Shown here piece by piece: positions 1 through 7,935 of a stretch of 46,219 nt of DNA. Each line of letters starts with the position of its first letter. Positions within the stretch are counted from its first letter, which is position 1. The position numbers and the translations under genes were made by a program. The notes beneath the pieces are model-generated. The model did no database searches and had not been told where the DNA came from. It was given only the letters and a program-made list of their open reading frames with translations. Origin of the DNA: Lachnospiraceae bacterium (GTDB taxonomy: Bacteria > Bacillota > Clostridia > Lachnospirales > Lachnospiraceae); the NCBI GenBank assembly GCA_009911195.1, contig QXWV01000104.1, positions 1 to 46,219 on the forward strand. The letters run 5' to 3'.

Positions 1-24
1 TTTTGTTCACTCCTTATTCTCTTG

Positions 25-58
25 ATTATATCTCAAATCCTTGAGAATGGGCTGTCAA
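25..58 (-). promoter_or_regulatory. Possible promoter for the gene left of the window
   Basis: On the minus strand a perfect TTGACA (53-58) is followed by TATAAT (25-30) and then AAGGAG just before the window edge. The spacer is 22 bases, too long for an ordinary sigma-A promoter. It contains the 6-bp inverted repeat TCTCAA-GGAT-TTGAGA. This may be an activator-dependent promoter or two unrelated hexamers; the downstream gene is outside the window. Confidence 0.3.
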
Positions 59-420
59 CTTTTTTTATACCACATCATGATGTCCGGCTTGCCCAGTCCC
101 TGCCTTTTCTTCTCAATCAGACCGATTCCTTTCTTGCTGTCAAGTTCCGCAAGCACCTTTGCGCAGGTGGCTCTGGCGCATCCCAAATCCTCCATGATGT
201 TCTCCACCGTATAATGGATATACGCCCTGTTCTCATCATCAAACCAGCCGTTTTTCATGGATAATGCCATTCTGTCAAGCATCAGACCGTAAAGGAGTTT
301 CGCATCACTGGATAAGCCTTTGAAACGCCTGTCTTTTATCAAAAGCCTCGGCACTCTGTAAAAGGAAAACTGCTCCGCTTCCGCACCGTAGTAATAATCG
401 AATTTCAAACCGCCATCCAA
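55..420 (-). CDS. RepA N-terminal domain protein of the integrated element
   Basis: A short replication-initiator-like protein of 121 residues. The N-terminal part (DGGLKFDYYYGAEAEQFSFY, then RVPRLLI and LSSDAKLLYGLMLDRM) matches the RepA_N domain of Gram-positive plasmid and integrative-element initiators, a winged-helix DNA-binding module. The protein stops soon after that domain (KPDIMMWYKKS), while many RepA_N initiators are about twice as long, so it is either a natural short form or has lost its C-terminal part. The reading frame is open back to an ATG at 456, but that ATG has no ribosome site. A TTG at 420 lies about nine bases after GGAGG, so I chose 420. It overlaps or follows directly on parB in the order parA-parB-repA, as in Tn1549-type elements. 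Function is inferred from family and context. Confidence 0.7.
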   Translation of the reverse strand: MDGGLKFDYYYGAEAEQFSFYRVPRLLIKDRRFKGLSSDAKLLYGLMLDRMALSMKNGWFDDENRAYIHYTVENIMEDLGCARATCAKVLAELDSKKGIGLIEKKRQGLGKPDIMMWYKKS

Positions 421-437
421 TCTGCCCGACCTCCTTC

Positions 438-1328
438 CTATTGTCTTTTCTTCCATTCATCCAGAAGCTGAATGATGATGCCCTCTATTTCCTCACTGCT
501 GCAATCCTCCGCAAAATATTCGCTGATCTTATCCGCTTTCAGCGTCACTTTCCGTTCCTTCGGCTTTTCCTCCGTCAGTATCAGGCGCACCATTGCAAGG
601 GTAAGCTCCCCGTTCTTGCCATATTCCTTGATTTTTGCCGACTGTGCCATGCTGACGTTACAGCCCTTTTCCTCAATAGTAACCTGTACCCACTGCTGCG
701 CTTCTTCCGCCAAAAAGGAAATATCCACGCCCTGTGAGAATCCGAGCTTTTTATTATCCACCATAGCAAGTAGTCCGTCAGACAGCCGGGAGAGCCAGAT
801 ATACCGCTGAACCTTTTTTGCGTTCTCCCCGGCAGCTTCCCCCACTTCATCAAGGGTGTTCTTCCCTGACTTCTTCCCCTGATGCTTCATGGCTTCGTAT
901 TTCATCTTATAGGCTCTCGCCTTTTCGCTTGGTAAAATGTCCTCCCTCTGGATATTGGAATCCACCATGATAATCGTAGCTTCATCATCGGTGTAATTGC
1001 GGACAACCACAGGCATCTCCGTTTTTCCGGCAAGCTCCGAGCCACGTTTGCGGCGGTGTCCGGCTATAATTTCATAGCCACCGCCCGCCCTCGGTCTTGC
1101 AATCCCCGGCACAAGCACCCCGTACTGGCGGATACTCTCGGCTGTTTCCTCCATCTTCTCATCGTCCTCCACCCGGAACGGGTGGTCTTTGAACGTGTAA
1201 AGCTCTGCCAGCGGCGCATTGATAATCTGCTCAATCCCATTTTCCTGTGCGGCACTCCCGCCGAACAGGTCATCAAATTTTTCCAGAGTAACCTTCGATG
1301 CGCTTCTTGATTTTGTATTACTGCCCAT
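438..1328 (-). CDS. parB: ParB/RepB/Spo0J family partition protein
   Basis: A 296-residue ParB-family DNA-binding protein for partition or maintenance of the element. The N-terminal ParB/sulfiredoxin-like domain is clear: PFRVEDDEKMEETAESIRQY, then GVLVPGIARPR and the box 2 motif EIIAGHRRKRGSELAG. The helix-turn-helix region follows (LPSEKARAYKMKYEAMKHQG to VQRYIWLSRL). The ATG at 1328 is preceded by AAAGGAGG nine bases upstream; the frame is open two codons further to a TTG at 1334 with no support. The start overlaps the end of parA by about ten bases, which suggests translational coupling. A centromere (parS) was not identified. In integrative elements such ParAB pairs are thought to stabilise the circular form, or act with RepA during transient replication. 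Confidence 0.87.
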   Translation of the reverse strand: MGSNTKSRSASKVTLEKFDDLFGGSAAQENGIEQIINAPLAELYTFKDHPFRVEDDEKMEETAESIRQYGVLVPGIARPRAGGGYEIIAGHRRKRGSELAGKTEMPVVVRNYTDDEATIIMVDSNIQREDILPSEKARAYKMKYEAMKHQGKKSGKNTLDEVGEAAGENAKKVQRYIWLSRLSDGLLAMVDNKKLGFSQGVDISFLAEEAQQWVQVTIEEKGCNVSMAQSAKIKEYGKNGELTLAMVRLILTEEKPKERKVTLKADKISEYFAEDCSSEEIEGIIIQLLDEWKKRQ

Positions 1329-2103
1329 CCGCAAGCACCTCCTTTGTCAGAGAATCGTAAGCAACCGCCACTTTCCCCTTTGGATCATGCTTGTAGATGC
1401 TGACGCCCTCCGCTGAAATCTCCGCCGCCCGGACGGAAATGGGAATAACATTGGCAAATATCCTTACCCGGCTCCCATAGGCTTCCTTCAGCATGGAGCT
1501 GATGTCCTTTGCGTAGTTCGTCCGGCTGTCCACCATTGTAAGCAGAATCCCCTCAATCTCCAGTTTCGGGTTAATCTGCCGCTTTACCTTTCCCACCGTC
1601 TTAATAAGCTGCTGCAAGCCTTTGACGGGCAGGTATGCCGCCTGTACGGGTATCAGGATACTGTCGGCGCAGGCAAAGGCGTTTATGGTAATCATGCCGA
1701 GGGAAGGCATACAGTCAATCAAGATATAATCGTAACTTTCTTTGATAATCTCTATGTACGACCGCAGCACCGTTTCCCGGCTCATCACATTCACAAGGGA
1801 AACCTCCAGACCGGAAAGCTCAATGTTCCCCGGCATAAGGTCTATCCCTTCCTCATGGTGGAGAATGCCTTCTCCCGGTTCTACTTCCCCGTCATTGATT
1901 AAATCCCCCATAATGGTTGCAAGTGTGACTTCCAGACTGTCCGGCTCTGTAAATCCTAAACTTGCTGTTAAACTGCCCTGTGCGTCCGCATCAATCAAAA
2001 GCACTTTTTTTCCCTGTTTTGCCAGCCCGATTCCTAAGTTGCTTGTGGTGGTGGTCTTGCCCACACCGCCTTTCTGGTTTGCGATTGCGATTATTTTACA
2101 CAT
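1318..2103 (-). CDS. parA: ParA family partition ATPase
   Basis: A 261-residue Walker-type ATPase of the ParA/Soj/MinD superfamily. It opens MCKIIAIANQKGGVGKTTTT, which holds the deviant Walker A KGGVGKTT (residues 11-18) with the signature lysine. Walker A' (VLLIDADAQG, about 34-43) and Walker B (YILIDCMPSLG, about 125-135) are in the expected places. The length is normal for a small chromosomal-type ParA without an N-terminal regulatory domain. AAGGAG precedes the ATG. It sits upstream of parB with overlap, forming a parA-parB-repA operon. The likely role is ATP-driven positioning of the element's circular form together with ParB; this is family knowledge, not shown by the sequence. Confidence 0.93.
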   Translation of the reverse strand: MCKIIAIANQKGGVGKTTTTSNLGIGLAKQGKKVLLIDADAQGSLTASLGFTEPDSLEVTLATIMGDLINDGEVEPGEGILHHEEGIDLMPGNIELSGLEVSLVNVMSRETVLRSYIEIIKESYDYILIDCMPSLGMITINAFACADSILIPVQAAYLPVKGLQQLIKTVGKVKRQINPKLEIEGILLTMVDSRTNYAKDISSMLKEAYGSRVRIFANVIPISVRAAEISAEGVSIYKHDPKGKVAVAYDSLTKEVLADGQ

Positions 2104-2122
2104 GATTGGTTCTCCTTTTCTT

Positions 2123-2302
2123 CTACTGGTTTTCTTTTACGTTGCTTTTCCTGACTTCCACATAAGTCCGGTAATATTTCTTTGTCCCTTTGTTTGGGAA
2201 CATATCGGAAAACTCCGTCACCTCGATTTTCGGGTTCCTCTGTAAAATCTTCCCGAACCACTTAATATCGTTCTTCGTTCCCATAAGCCTGACCTTTAAC
2301 AT
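2123..2302 (-). CDS. Small element protein, DUF3970-like
   Basis: A 59-residue basic protein (MLKVRLMGTKNDIKWFGKIL..., ending EVRKSNVKENQ). It resembles the small DUF3970 family, which has no known function; I am moderately sure of that label and cannot confirm it. The ATG at 2302 overlaps the stop of the upstream gene by one base (TGATG), and GGAGG lies nine bases before it, so the two genes are translationally coupled. The frame also allows a TTG at 2305. The stop is 19 bases before parA, so it belongs to the same operon. No transmembrane segment or cysteine cluster is present. Confidence 0.6.
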   Translation of the reverse strand: MLKVRLMGTKNDIKWFGKILQRNPKIEVTEFSDMFPNKGTKKYYRTYVEVRKSNVKENQ

Positions 2303-2766
2303 CAATCCCGTCCTCCGAACATGGCGTACAGATCGTGGTTATATGTTGCGTATTCCGGATACCGTATCTGTACCGCCTGCCAAAAATAAGGTGCATAGGC
2401 ACAGCAGAATAATTCCTCTACCGTATACATTTTGCACTCGTCCACCTGTTCCTCCGCATCATCATAGTCAAAGACGCTCGGCGTACCGTTGCAGTAAAGG
2501 TTAAACGCCATCCTGACCACTCTCACGCTCCCGCTGGTCTGCCAGCCTTCATGCAGGCACTCCGTTTTTACATTGCCTGTCTTAAAATCATAAATACTTT
2601 TGATATTCCTTCTTGTGTCATCGCTGATACCAAGACAATAGACAAGTGCCTTGTGGTATACGTCCTGATACCTGACCTCTTTCAATTTTTCGTAGTAGAA
2701 TTTCTCATGTGCATCGCTGATAAAAATAATCGCTTTCTCTGCTCCTAACGCTGTACTACTACTCAT
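2302..2766 (-). CDS. Element protein of DUF6075 type
   Basis: A 154-residue soluble protein with a conserved-looking core: AIIFISDAHEKFYYEKLKEV, then YQDVYHKALVYCLGISDDTR and NIKSIYDFK, and a C-terminal part MYTVEELFCCAYAPYFWQAV followed by IRYPEYATYNHDLYAMFG. This matches my recollection of the DUF6075 family found next to ParA in Tn1549-like elements; no biochemical function is known to me. The ATG at 2766 is preceded by GGAGG at eight bases; a TTG five codons earlier (2781) has no such site. It is the outermost gene of the element on this side and probably the first gene of the DUF6075-DUF3970-parA-parB-repA operon. Confidence 0.65.
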   Translation of the reverse strand: MSSSTALGAEKAIIFISDAHEKFYYEKLKEVRYQDVYHKALVYCLGISDDTRRNIKSIYDFKTGNVKTECLHEGWQTSGSVRVVRMAFNLYCNGTPSVFDYDDAEEQVDECKMYTVEELFCCAYAPYFWQAVQIRYPEYATYNHDLYAMFGGRD

Positions 2767-2831
2767 GCTTCTTTCCTCCAATTCTCTTTGATAAATGATT
2801 GATAATTGCTAACATAGTTTCCTCAAATATC

Positions 2832-3011
2832 TTTGTTGCACCTATAAACCGTCAAAAGTGCGCAAAAAAAGGACATTTCGTTGTTATTTGAAATGTCCTT
2901 TGGGTGGTGCTACTGACACCACTAAATTATTTGTTGCACATCGAGTAAAAAATGTAATATGAAGTATTATTACATATTATTCAACAGAAATTTGTTGCAC
3001 TTATGTTGCAC
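2832..3011 (+). repeat. Four direct copies of TTTGTTGCAC
   Basis: TTTGTTGCAC occurs at 2832-2841, 2930-2939 and 2991-3000, with a fourth shorter copy TGTTGCAC at 3004-3011. All are in the same orientation within 180 bases. Tyrosine-recombinase elements carry such short direct repeats near their ends as arm-type binding sites. Iterons for the RepA protein are a second possibility. Both readings are inference. Confidence 0.6.
2868..2901 (-). terminator. Rho-independent terminator downstream of hemZ
   Basis: A perfect 12-bp stem AAAGGACATTTC / GAAATGTCCTTT (2868-2879 and 2890-2901) with a 10-base loop. On the minus strand it is followed by a run of T (TTTTTTTGCG). It lies 175 bases past the hemZ stop, so it may end the purB-hemZ transcript or insulate the element. 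Confidence 0.75.
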
Positions 3012-3075
3012 TTTTGGATATTTTTAGTACCCATTCATGCCTTCCTACCCAATTATTTTCCTTTTAGAAATCCAA

Positions 3076-4662
3076 TCAGCAATCGCTCAAAAGATGCTTT
3101 TTGCGCTCAATCATTTCCCCGATTCTCTCGATATATTGGGCAACATCTTTCACATTCTCGCTTCGCTCGATCCGCCCGTCCGGGTACACCCGTTTTGACA
3201 CGCTACCTGCTCCGCAAGCCACGATAGACTGTTTCTCCTCCATAATCAAAATGTTATAAATCCCATACTTCCCCGGCCGGGCATAACCCACATTCTCAAA
3301 GTTCCCCGACATATTCTTCTGCCGGTACAAGTAGTAAGGCTCCATTCCCATATCTTCTGCCGCCTTGGCTGCAATATCCATAGTCGCATCCGTATTGTTC
3401 AACGCTTTTAAGCTATTTTCCTCTATCCACCGGTTAAGCCCCGATGCCCTTTTTATGGCCAGGGAATGGACAGTCAGGCTGTCCGGGTTCAGCTTCCGGA
3501 TTTCTTCTGCCGTGTACCTCACATCCTCTTCCACTTCGCCCGGAAGCCCTAAAATGATGTCCATATTGATATTATCAAAGCCTTCCTCCCTGGCCAGCCA
3601 ATACGCCGACTTTACCTGCTCTACAGAGTGCCTCCTTCCGATAATCCTCAATGTTTCATCTTTCATTGTCTGGGGATTTACGGAAATCCTGGTTATTTTA
3701 TGCTTTTTCAGCACTTGCAGCTTTTCCCTTGTAATGCTGTCCGCACGTCCGGCTTCCACTGTAAACTCCTGCACATGGCTCAAATCAAAATATCTTCCCA
3801 CCGAAGCAAGCAGCCGTTCCAATTCCTCCGGCTCCAGCGTTGTGGGCGTACCGCCCCCTATATAAACAGTATCCAGTATCTTATCCCGATAGACCTCTGC
3901 CACATAGGCCATTTCCTTTTCCAGCGCTTCCAGATAACCCCCAACCCTCTTTTTCCAAAGCCCTATGGGGAAGGAAGTGAACGAACAGTAAAGGCATGTG
4001 GTAGGGCAAAAAGGAATCCCTATGTACAAACTATACCCGTCTTTATAATGAAGGACGGACAAAAGCTCCTTTTCCCTCTTTGCAATATCGATGCTCAGCT
4101 TTCCTTTTTCCCGGCTGATATAATATTTCCGTTCCATATCCGCCAGTATTTCCTCTTCCGGCCAGCCCTCCTCCAACATCCCCATGGAAATTTTCGTCGG
4201 GCGTATCCCGGTCAAAGTGCCCCAGGGCAATGTTTTCCCCAAATGAGCCGATAAAACCTGGTACAGAAGTTGCTTTAATACATTTTTTATTTCCGGGCGG
4301 ACAGCATCGGAAGCATGTTCCCTGCGGATGGCTTTTTCCTCTTTCTTTTCCCCCAGCCATACGGCTATCCCGTTTTCCTCAAAGTCGATGTAAATGCGGG
4401 CCAGTTTCCCTACAACCGCCGCATCCTCAATGTCATCATCCGTTCCGGCTTTTTCTGGATTTCCACCGCTTCCTGCCCCCTGCACCGCATATGCCTTCCC
4501 CCCCGCACGCTCAGGGATTTCCGGCTTTGTTCCCTCTTTTTTTGTCTCAGCCCCTTCTTCCCCTGAAAACACTACCTTCACATCTTCCCCGGGATAAAAA
4601 GCTTTCACCAAAGAATGTATGTCATATTCAAATTGACTTTTATTTATCCATACATGAATCAT
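3076..4662 (-). CDS. hemZ: Coproporphyrinogen dehydrogenase HemZ (radical SAM)
   Basis: A 528-residue radical SAM enzyme of the oxygen-independent coproporphyrinogen oxidase family, HemZ branch of Firmicutes. The iron-sulfur motif CX3CX2C is in PFCPTTCLYC (Cys219, Cys223, Cys226), followed by the SAM-binding glycine motif YIGGGTPT and the HemN-like IILGLPGE. The N-terminal domain of about 150 residues before the barrel is typical of HemZ and absent from HemN. HemN-like sequences also include the haem chaperone HemW, so the substrate is family inference. Residues about 34-77 are an acidic, glycine-rich insertion. The ATG is 27 bases after the purB stop with only a weak ribosome site (GAAAG), suggesting an operon with purB. 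The gene ends at the junction with the integrated element. Confidence 0.88.
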   Translation of the reverse strand: MIHVWINKSQFEYDIHSLVKAFYPGEDVKVVFSGEEGAETKKEGTKPEIPERAGGKAYAVQGAGSGGNPEKAGTDDDIEDAAVVGKLARIYIDFEENGIAVWLGEKKEEKAIRREHASDAVRPEIKNVLKQLLYQVLSAHLGKTLPWGTLTGIRPTKISMGMLEEGWPEEEILADMERKYYISREKGKLSIDIAKREKELLSVLHYKDGYSLYIGIPFCPTTCLYCSFTSFPIGLWKKRVGGYLEALEKEMAYVAEVYRDKILDTVYIGGGTPTTLEPEELERLLASVGRYFDLSHVQEFTVEAGRADSITREKLQVLKKHKITRISVNPQTMKDETLRIIGRRHSVEQVKSAYWLAREEGFDNINMDIILGLPGEVEEDVRYTAEEIRKLNPDSLTVHSLAIKRASGLNRWIEENSLKALNNTDATMDIAAKAAEDMGMEPYYLYRQKNMSGNFENVGYARPGKYGIYNILIMEEKQSIVACGAGSVSKRVYPDGRIERSENVKDVAQYIERIGEMIERKKHLLSDC

Positions 4663-4689
4663 ATATTAACTTTCACTTTCATATCAACA

Positions 4690-6123
4690 TCATACGTTAA
4701 TTTCCGCTTTCACACCTAATAAATCCTTGTTTTCCTCCAGAATAGGCGCAATAACCCCTGACAGGAAAGCCTCCACCTGCTCTTTGGAGCGCCCGATATA
4801 TTTGGACGGTTCCATGGTCTTTAGAAGCTCCTCCAAAGTCATATTAAAAGCAGGCTCTGCAGCAATCAATTCCAGCAGATTGTTTTCTTTGCCTTCCACT
4901 TTCACATTCCTGCCCGCTTCCATGGAAAGTGTGCGGATTTTTTCATGCAGTTCCTGCCTGTCACCGCCTGCTTTTACCGCATCCATCATAATATTTTCCG
5001 TTGCCATAAAAGGCAGCTCGCTCATCAGCCGCTTTTCGATAACCTTCGGATATACCACAAGCCCGTCCACCACATTCAGGCACAAATCCAGAATCCCGTC
5101 TACCGCCAGGAAACCTTCCGGGATGGAAAGGCGCTTATTGGCGGAATCATCCAGAGTCCTTTCAAACCACTGGGTAGCCGAGGTGATAGCCGGATTCAGG
5201 GCATCAATCATCACATACCGCGACAGGGAGGCAATCCTTTCACTCCTCATGGGATTACGCTTATAAGCCATGGCCGAAGAACCTATCTGCCCTTTTTCAA
5301 AAGGCTCCTCCACTTCTTTTAAATGCTGCAGCAGACGGATATCGTTGGACATCTTATGGGCGCTGGCCGCAATCCCTGCCAGAACATTTGCCACTCTCGT
5401 ATCCACTTTCCTGGAATACGTCTGTCCCGATACCGGATAGCATTCCTTAAATCCCATTTTCTCCGCAATCATTGGGTCAATCTTATCGATAATTTCCTGG
5501 TTTCCGTCAAACAGCTCCAGGAAAGAAGCCTGCGTACCTGTAGTACCTTTAGAACCAAGCAGCTTCATATGGGAAAGCACATGCTCCAAATCTTCCAAAT
5601 CCAGACAGAATTCCTGCATCCATAAAGTAGCCCTCTTCCCTACCGAAGTCGGCTGTGCCGGCTGGAAATGGGTAAATGCCAACGTAGGCTGCGCCTTATA
5701 CTTGTCCGCAAAATCAGCCAACTCCTTTATCACATTCACCAGCTTCTTTTTCACCAGTTCCAATGCCCGGGTCATAACGATAATATCCGTATTATCCCCT
5801 ACATAGCAGGAAGTTGCCCCTAAATGGATAATCCCCTTCGCCTTCGGGCATTGTACTCCATAAGCATATACGTGGCTCATTACATCATGGCGCACTTCCT
5901 TTTCCCTGGCCTTGGCCACATCATAATTAATGTCTTCCGCGTGCGACTTCAATTCATCAATTTGCTCCTGGGTAATATTCAGCCCCAGCTCCTTTTCCGT
6001 TTCTGCCAGGGCAATCCACAGCTTCCTCCATGTCCTGAACTTCATGTCCGGCGAGAAGATGTACTGCATCTCCCTGCTGGCATATCTCTCGGAAAGCGGG
6101 CTTTGATATCTGTCTGTGCTCAT
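4690..6123 (-). CDS. purB: Adenylosuccinate lyase
   Basis: A 477-residue lyase of the fumarase/aspartase superfamily, of normal length for the Clostridia form. It carries out two steps of purine synthesis: cleavage of SAICAR, and of adenylosuccinate to AMP, each releasing fumarate. The superfamily signature is present as GSSAMAYKRNPMRSERI (about 281-297) with the mobile-loop serine, the general-acid region is LAFTHFQPAQPTSVGKR (about 148-164), and TSCYVGDNTD lies near 104-113. A good ribosome site (AAGGAG) precedes the ATG. It is followed directly by hemZ in the same direction. No purine riboswitch or PurR-type site was seen in the 167 bases upstream, which hold a terminator hairpin instead. 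Confidence 0.96.
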   Translation of the reverse strand: MSTDRYQSPLSERYASREMQYIFSPDMKFRTWRKLWIALAETEKELGLNITQEQIDELKSHAEDINYDVAKAREKEVRHDVMSHVYAYGVQCPKAKGIIHLGATSCYVGDNTDIIVMTRALELVKKKLVNVIKELADFADKYKAQPTLAFTHFQPAQPTSVGKRATLWMQEFCLDLEDLEHVLSHMKLLGSKGTTGTQASFLELFDGNQEIIDKIDPMIAEKMGFKECYPVSGQTYSRKVDTRVANVLAGIAASAHKMSNDIRLLQHLKEVEEPFEKGQIGSSAMAYKRNPMRSERIASLSRYVMIDALNPAITSATQWFERTLDDSANKRLSIPEGFLAVDGILDLCLNVVDGLVVYPKVIEKRLMSELPFMATENIMMDAVKAGGDRQELHEKIRTLSMEAGRNVKVEGKENNLLELIAAEPAFNMTLEELLKTMEPSKYIGRSKEQVEAFLSGVIAPILEENKDLLGVKAEINV

Positions 6124-6178
6124 ATAAATTCTCCTTATATATAAAATATTGATTTACTTGGTCTGCAATAAAAACTTT

Positions 6179-6216
6179 AACCGGCCAATCCATATGTCCA
6201 TGACCCTTGGCCGGTT
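6179..6216 (-). terminator. Terminator after the amino-acid ABC operon
   Basis: Inverted repeat AACCGGCCAA / TTGGCCGGTT (6179-6188 and 6207-6216) with an 18-base loop. On the minus strand the stem is followed by AAAGTTTTTATT. It lies 75 bases past the end of the ABC ATPase gene and before purB. Confidence 0.65.
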
Positions 6217-6290
6217 ATTCGTCAGCATTCATATGAAGTATATAACAGTTCCTTTTTTTAGTCAAATGACATTCTACTAAAAATAAGAAA

Positions 6291-7046
6291 TTAAGCCGTA
6301 AATTTTCCGATAAATTCCTTCACTCTTTCATTTGGGTTGGCAAAGATTTCTTCCGGCGTGCCCTCCTGCCGGATAACGCCCTGTTCCATAAAAATAATCC
6401 GGTCGGAAAGTTCCTTGGCGAACTGCATTTCATGGGTTACGATAATCATCGTCATATGTTCCCTTGCCAATTCCCGGATGACTTTTAAAACCTCCCCTGT
6501 CAATTCCGGGTCCAGTGCGGATGTAGGCTCGTCAAAAAAAAGTATTTTCGGCTGCAGTGCCAATGCCCTGGCAATGGATACCCTCTGCTGCTGCCCGCCG
6601 GAAAGCTGATACGGGTAAGCATCCTTTTTATCTTCCAGCCCCAACTGGCAAAGCAGCTTCATAGCGCGTTCCTCCGCCTCTTTTTTCGGCACTTTATCCA
6701 CGCTAATTGGCGCATCTGTAATATTTTTCATCACACTGTAATGAGGAAAGAGATTAAAATTCTGGAATACCAGCCCGAAATGTTTACGTATCTCCTTTTT
6801 CTTTTGCTTTCCCGCATAGATACACCGGCCGTCTTCTTCCCAGGCCGCCGCTTCCCCCAGATATTTCAGTTCGCCCCCATCCATTTTTTCCAGCATAGTA
6901 GCGCACCGAAGAAGCGTGGACTTTCCGGAGCCGGAAGGGCCGATAATGGATACCACCTCCCCTTCCTTTACCGATAAGGAAATATCCTTCAGAACTTCCA
7001 CATTGTCAAAGCACTTCCTCATATGACTAATTTCCAGTAAATTCAT
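6291..7046 (-). CDS. Amino-acid ABC transporter ATPase (GlnQ type)
   Basis: A 251-residue ATP-binding subunit of the polar amino-acid uptake family. Walker [10 protein letters not shown] (residues 36-44), Q-loop [14 protein letters not shown], signature LSGGQQQR (148-155), Walker B ILFFDEP (168-174) and the switch histidine in IIVTHEM are all intact. It acts at the inner face of the membrane with the permease encoded just upstream. Substrate cannot be told from this subunit; glutamine, cystine, histidine or arginine types share the same motifs. It is the last gene of the operon binding protein-permease-ATPase. A structured repeat (7058-7140) lies between permease and ATPase and stops 12 bases before this start codon, so it may influence translation of this gene. 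The ribosome site is only moderate (AAAGG). Confidence 0.93.
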   Translation of the reverse strand: MNLLEISHMRKCFDNVEVLKDISLSVKEGEVVSIIGPSGSGKSTLLRCATMLEKMDGGELKYLGEAAAWEEDGRCIYAGKQKKKEIRKHFGLVFQNFNLFPHYSVMKNITDAPISVDKVPKKEAEERAMKLLCQLGLEDKKDAYPYQLSGGQQQRVSIARALALQPKILFFDEPTSALDPELTGEVLKVIRELAREHMTMIIVTHEMQFAKELSDRIIFMEQGVIRQEGTPEEIFANPNERVKEFIGKFTA

Positions 7047-7057
7047 CCTTTACCCCA

Positions 7058-7140
7058 TTTCTGCGTGGCTTTTGTTGTACAGCTTTGCCAAAGCTTTATG
7101 CATATCAAGTTTGTGGATGCCACGCGGACACAAGCTTGCG
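7058..7140 (-). repeat. Structured intercistronic repeat, copy 1
   Basis: About 80 bases that recur at 10955-11034 at close to 90 percent identity by eye. Shared blocks include AGCTTTGCCAAAGCTTT and CATATCAAGTTTG. Inner palindromes are AGCTTT-GCC-AAAGCT and CAAGTTTGTG with CACAAGCTTG. It begins 12 bases upstream of the ATPase start codon on the minus strand, as copy 2 does for its own downstream gene. Confidence 0.7.
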
Positions 7141-7156
7141 TCTGGCCAGTTCTTTT

Positions 7157-7807
7157 TTATCGATAATAGTTCATCCTTTTTTCTATGTATTCCATGCCAA
7201 AAGCCACTACCAGATTAAAAAGATAGTAAAAAACCCCCGCCGCCATCAGCGGCATCACGCTCGTCTCCTTTGCCGCAATTTGCTTTGCAATTGTAAACAT
7301 TTCCGCCTCCGCCAGCACAAAGGCCAGGGATGTATCCTTAACCAACGTAATTGTCTCATTGGTAACCGGGGGAAGTATCCTTTTAATCACCTGGGGTAAT
7401 ATAATTTTAAAAAAAGTCTGGCCCTTGCCGTACCCAAGCACCTTCGCCGCTTCGTACTGCCCCATCGGCATGGATTCGATGCCGGAGCGGTATATTTCCG
7501 CAAAATAAGCCGCATAATTCAACACAAATGCCAATATTACTGCTGTAAACCGATAGCCCGATGAAATGCGGATTCCGAAAACATAATAGGGGGAAAAATA
7601 TACTACAATCAACTGCAGCATCAACGGCGTTCCCCGCATCACCGAAATATAGAACTTGCTTAAGCCTTTTACCAAACCCCTTTTGGACATCCTCCCAAAG
7701 GAAAGAACCAGCCCCAGGGGCAGGGAAAACAGCAATGTCAGGACAAATATACCCACAGTAGTCCCCATTCCTTTTGCTAGCTGCAGAAAAATTGTTGTTA
7801 TACCCAT
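7157..7807 (-). CDS. Amino-acid ABC transporter permease
   Basis: A 216-residue polar amino-acid transporter permease of the HisM/GlnP type. Several hydrophobic spans are visible, with the conserved cytoplasmic EAA loop YEAAKVLGYGKGQTFFKIIL near the C-terminal half, followed by PQVIKRILPPVTNE. The frame is open further upstream to 7858, but the ATG at 7807 (MGITTIFLQLAKG) has GGAGGAG directly before it, so I used that start. It forms the membrane channel with the ATPase encoded downstream, and takes ligand from the lipoprotein encoded upstream. A hairpin lies between binding-protein and permease genes and may lower expression of the membrane parts relative to the binding protein. Confidence 0.93.
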   Translation of the reverse strand: MGITTIFLQLAKGMGTTVGIFVLTLLFSLPLGLVLSFGRMSKRGLVKGLSKFYISVMRGTPLMLQLIVVYFSPYYVFGIRISSGYRFTAVILAFVLNYAAYFAEIYRSGIESMPMGQYEAAKVLGYGKGQTFFKIILPQVIKRILPPVTNETITLVKDTSLAFVLAEAEMFTIAKQIAAKETSVMPLMAAGVFYYLFNLVVAFGMEYIEKRMNYYR

Positions 7808-7850
7808 AATGCTCCTCCGTTTTCCGAACTCTCTCATGTAAAGCAGCAGA

Positions 7851-7885
7851 AAAACCACTGCAAAACATTATCCCGCAGCGGTTTT
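7851..7885 (-). terminator. Hairpin between binding protein and permease (attenuator-like)
   Basis: AAAACCACTGC (7851-7861) pairs with GCAGCGGTTTT (7875-7885), 11 bp with one G-U pair on the minus-strand RNA, ending in GGTTTTTCTG. Its place after the binding-protein gene fits a partial terminator or 3' end protector that raises the binding protein relative to the permease. Confidence 0.5.
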
Positions 7886-7935
7886 CCAGTTATGCACGGA
7901 AAATCCCACTCCCGTACCCAATATCAGCACACTGA

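Larger units (their letters stand above)
2767..3075. other. Gene-free end region of the integrated element
   Basis: About 300 bases without a credible gene separate the element's outermost gene from the chromosomal hemZ gene. The stretch holds direct repeats of TTTGTTGCAC, a strong hairpin with a poly-T tail on the minus strand, and a second small palindrome GTGGTG-N7-CACCAC (2904-2922). Repeats near an element end fit integrase arm-binding sites. The exact attachment-site core cannot be placed, because the other end of the element lies outside the window. Confidence 0.5.

Noticed and set aside
2904-2922. GTGGTG-N7-CACCAC palindrome as attachment site
   Set aside because: Palindromy alone does not mark an attachment core; without the other element end there is no direct repeat to compare.
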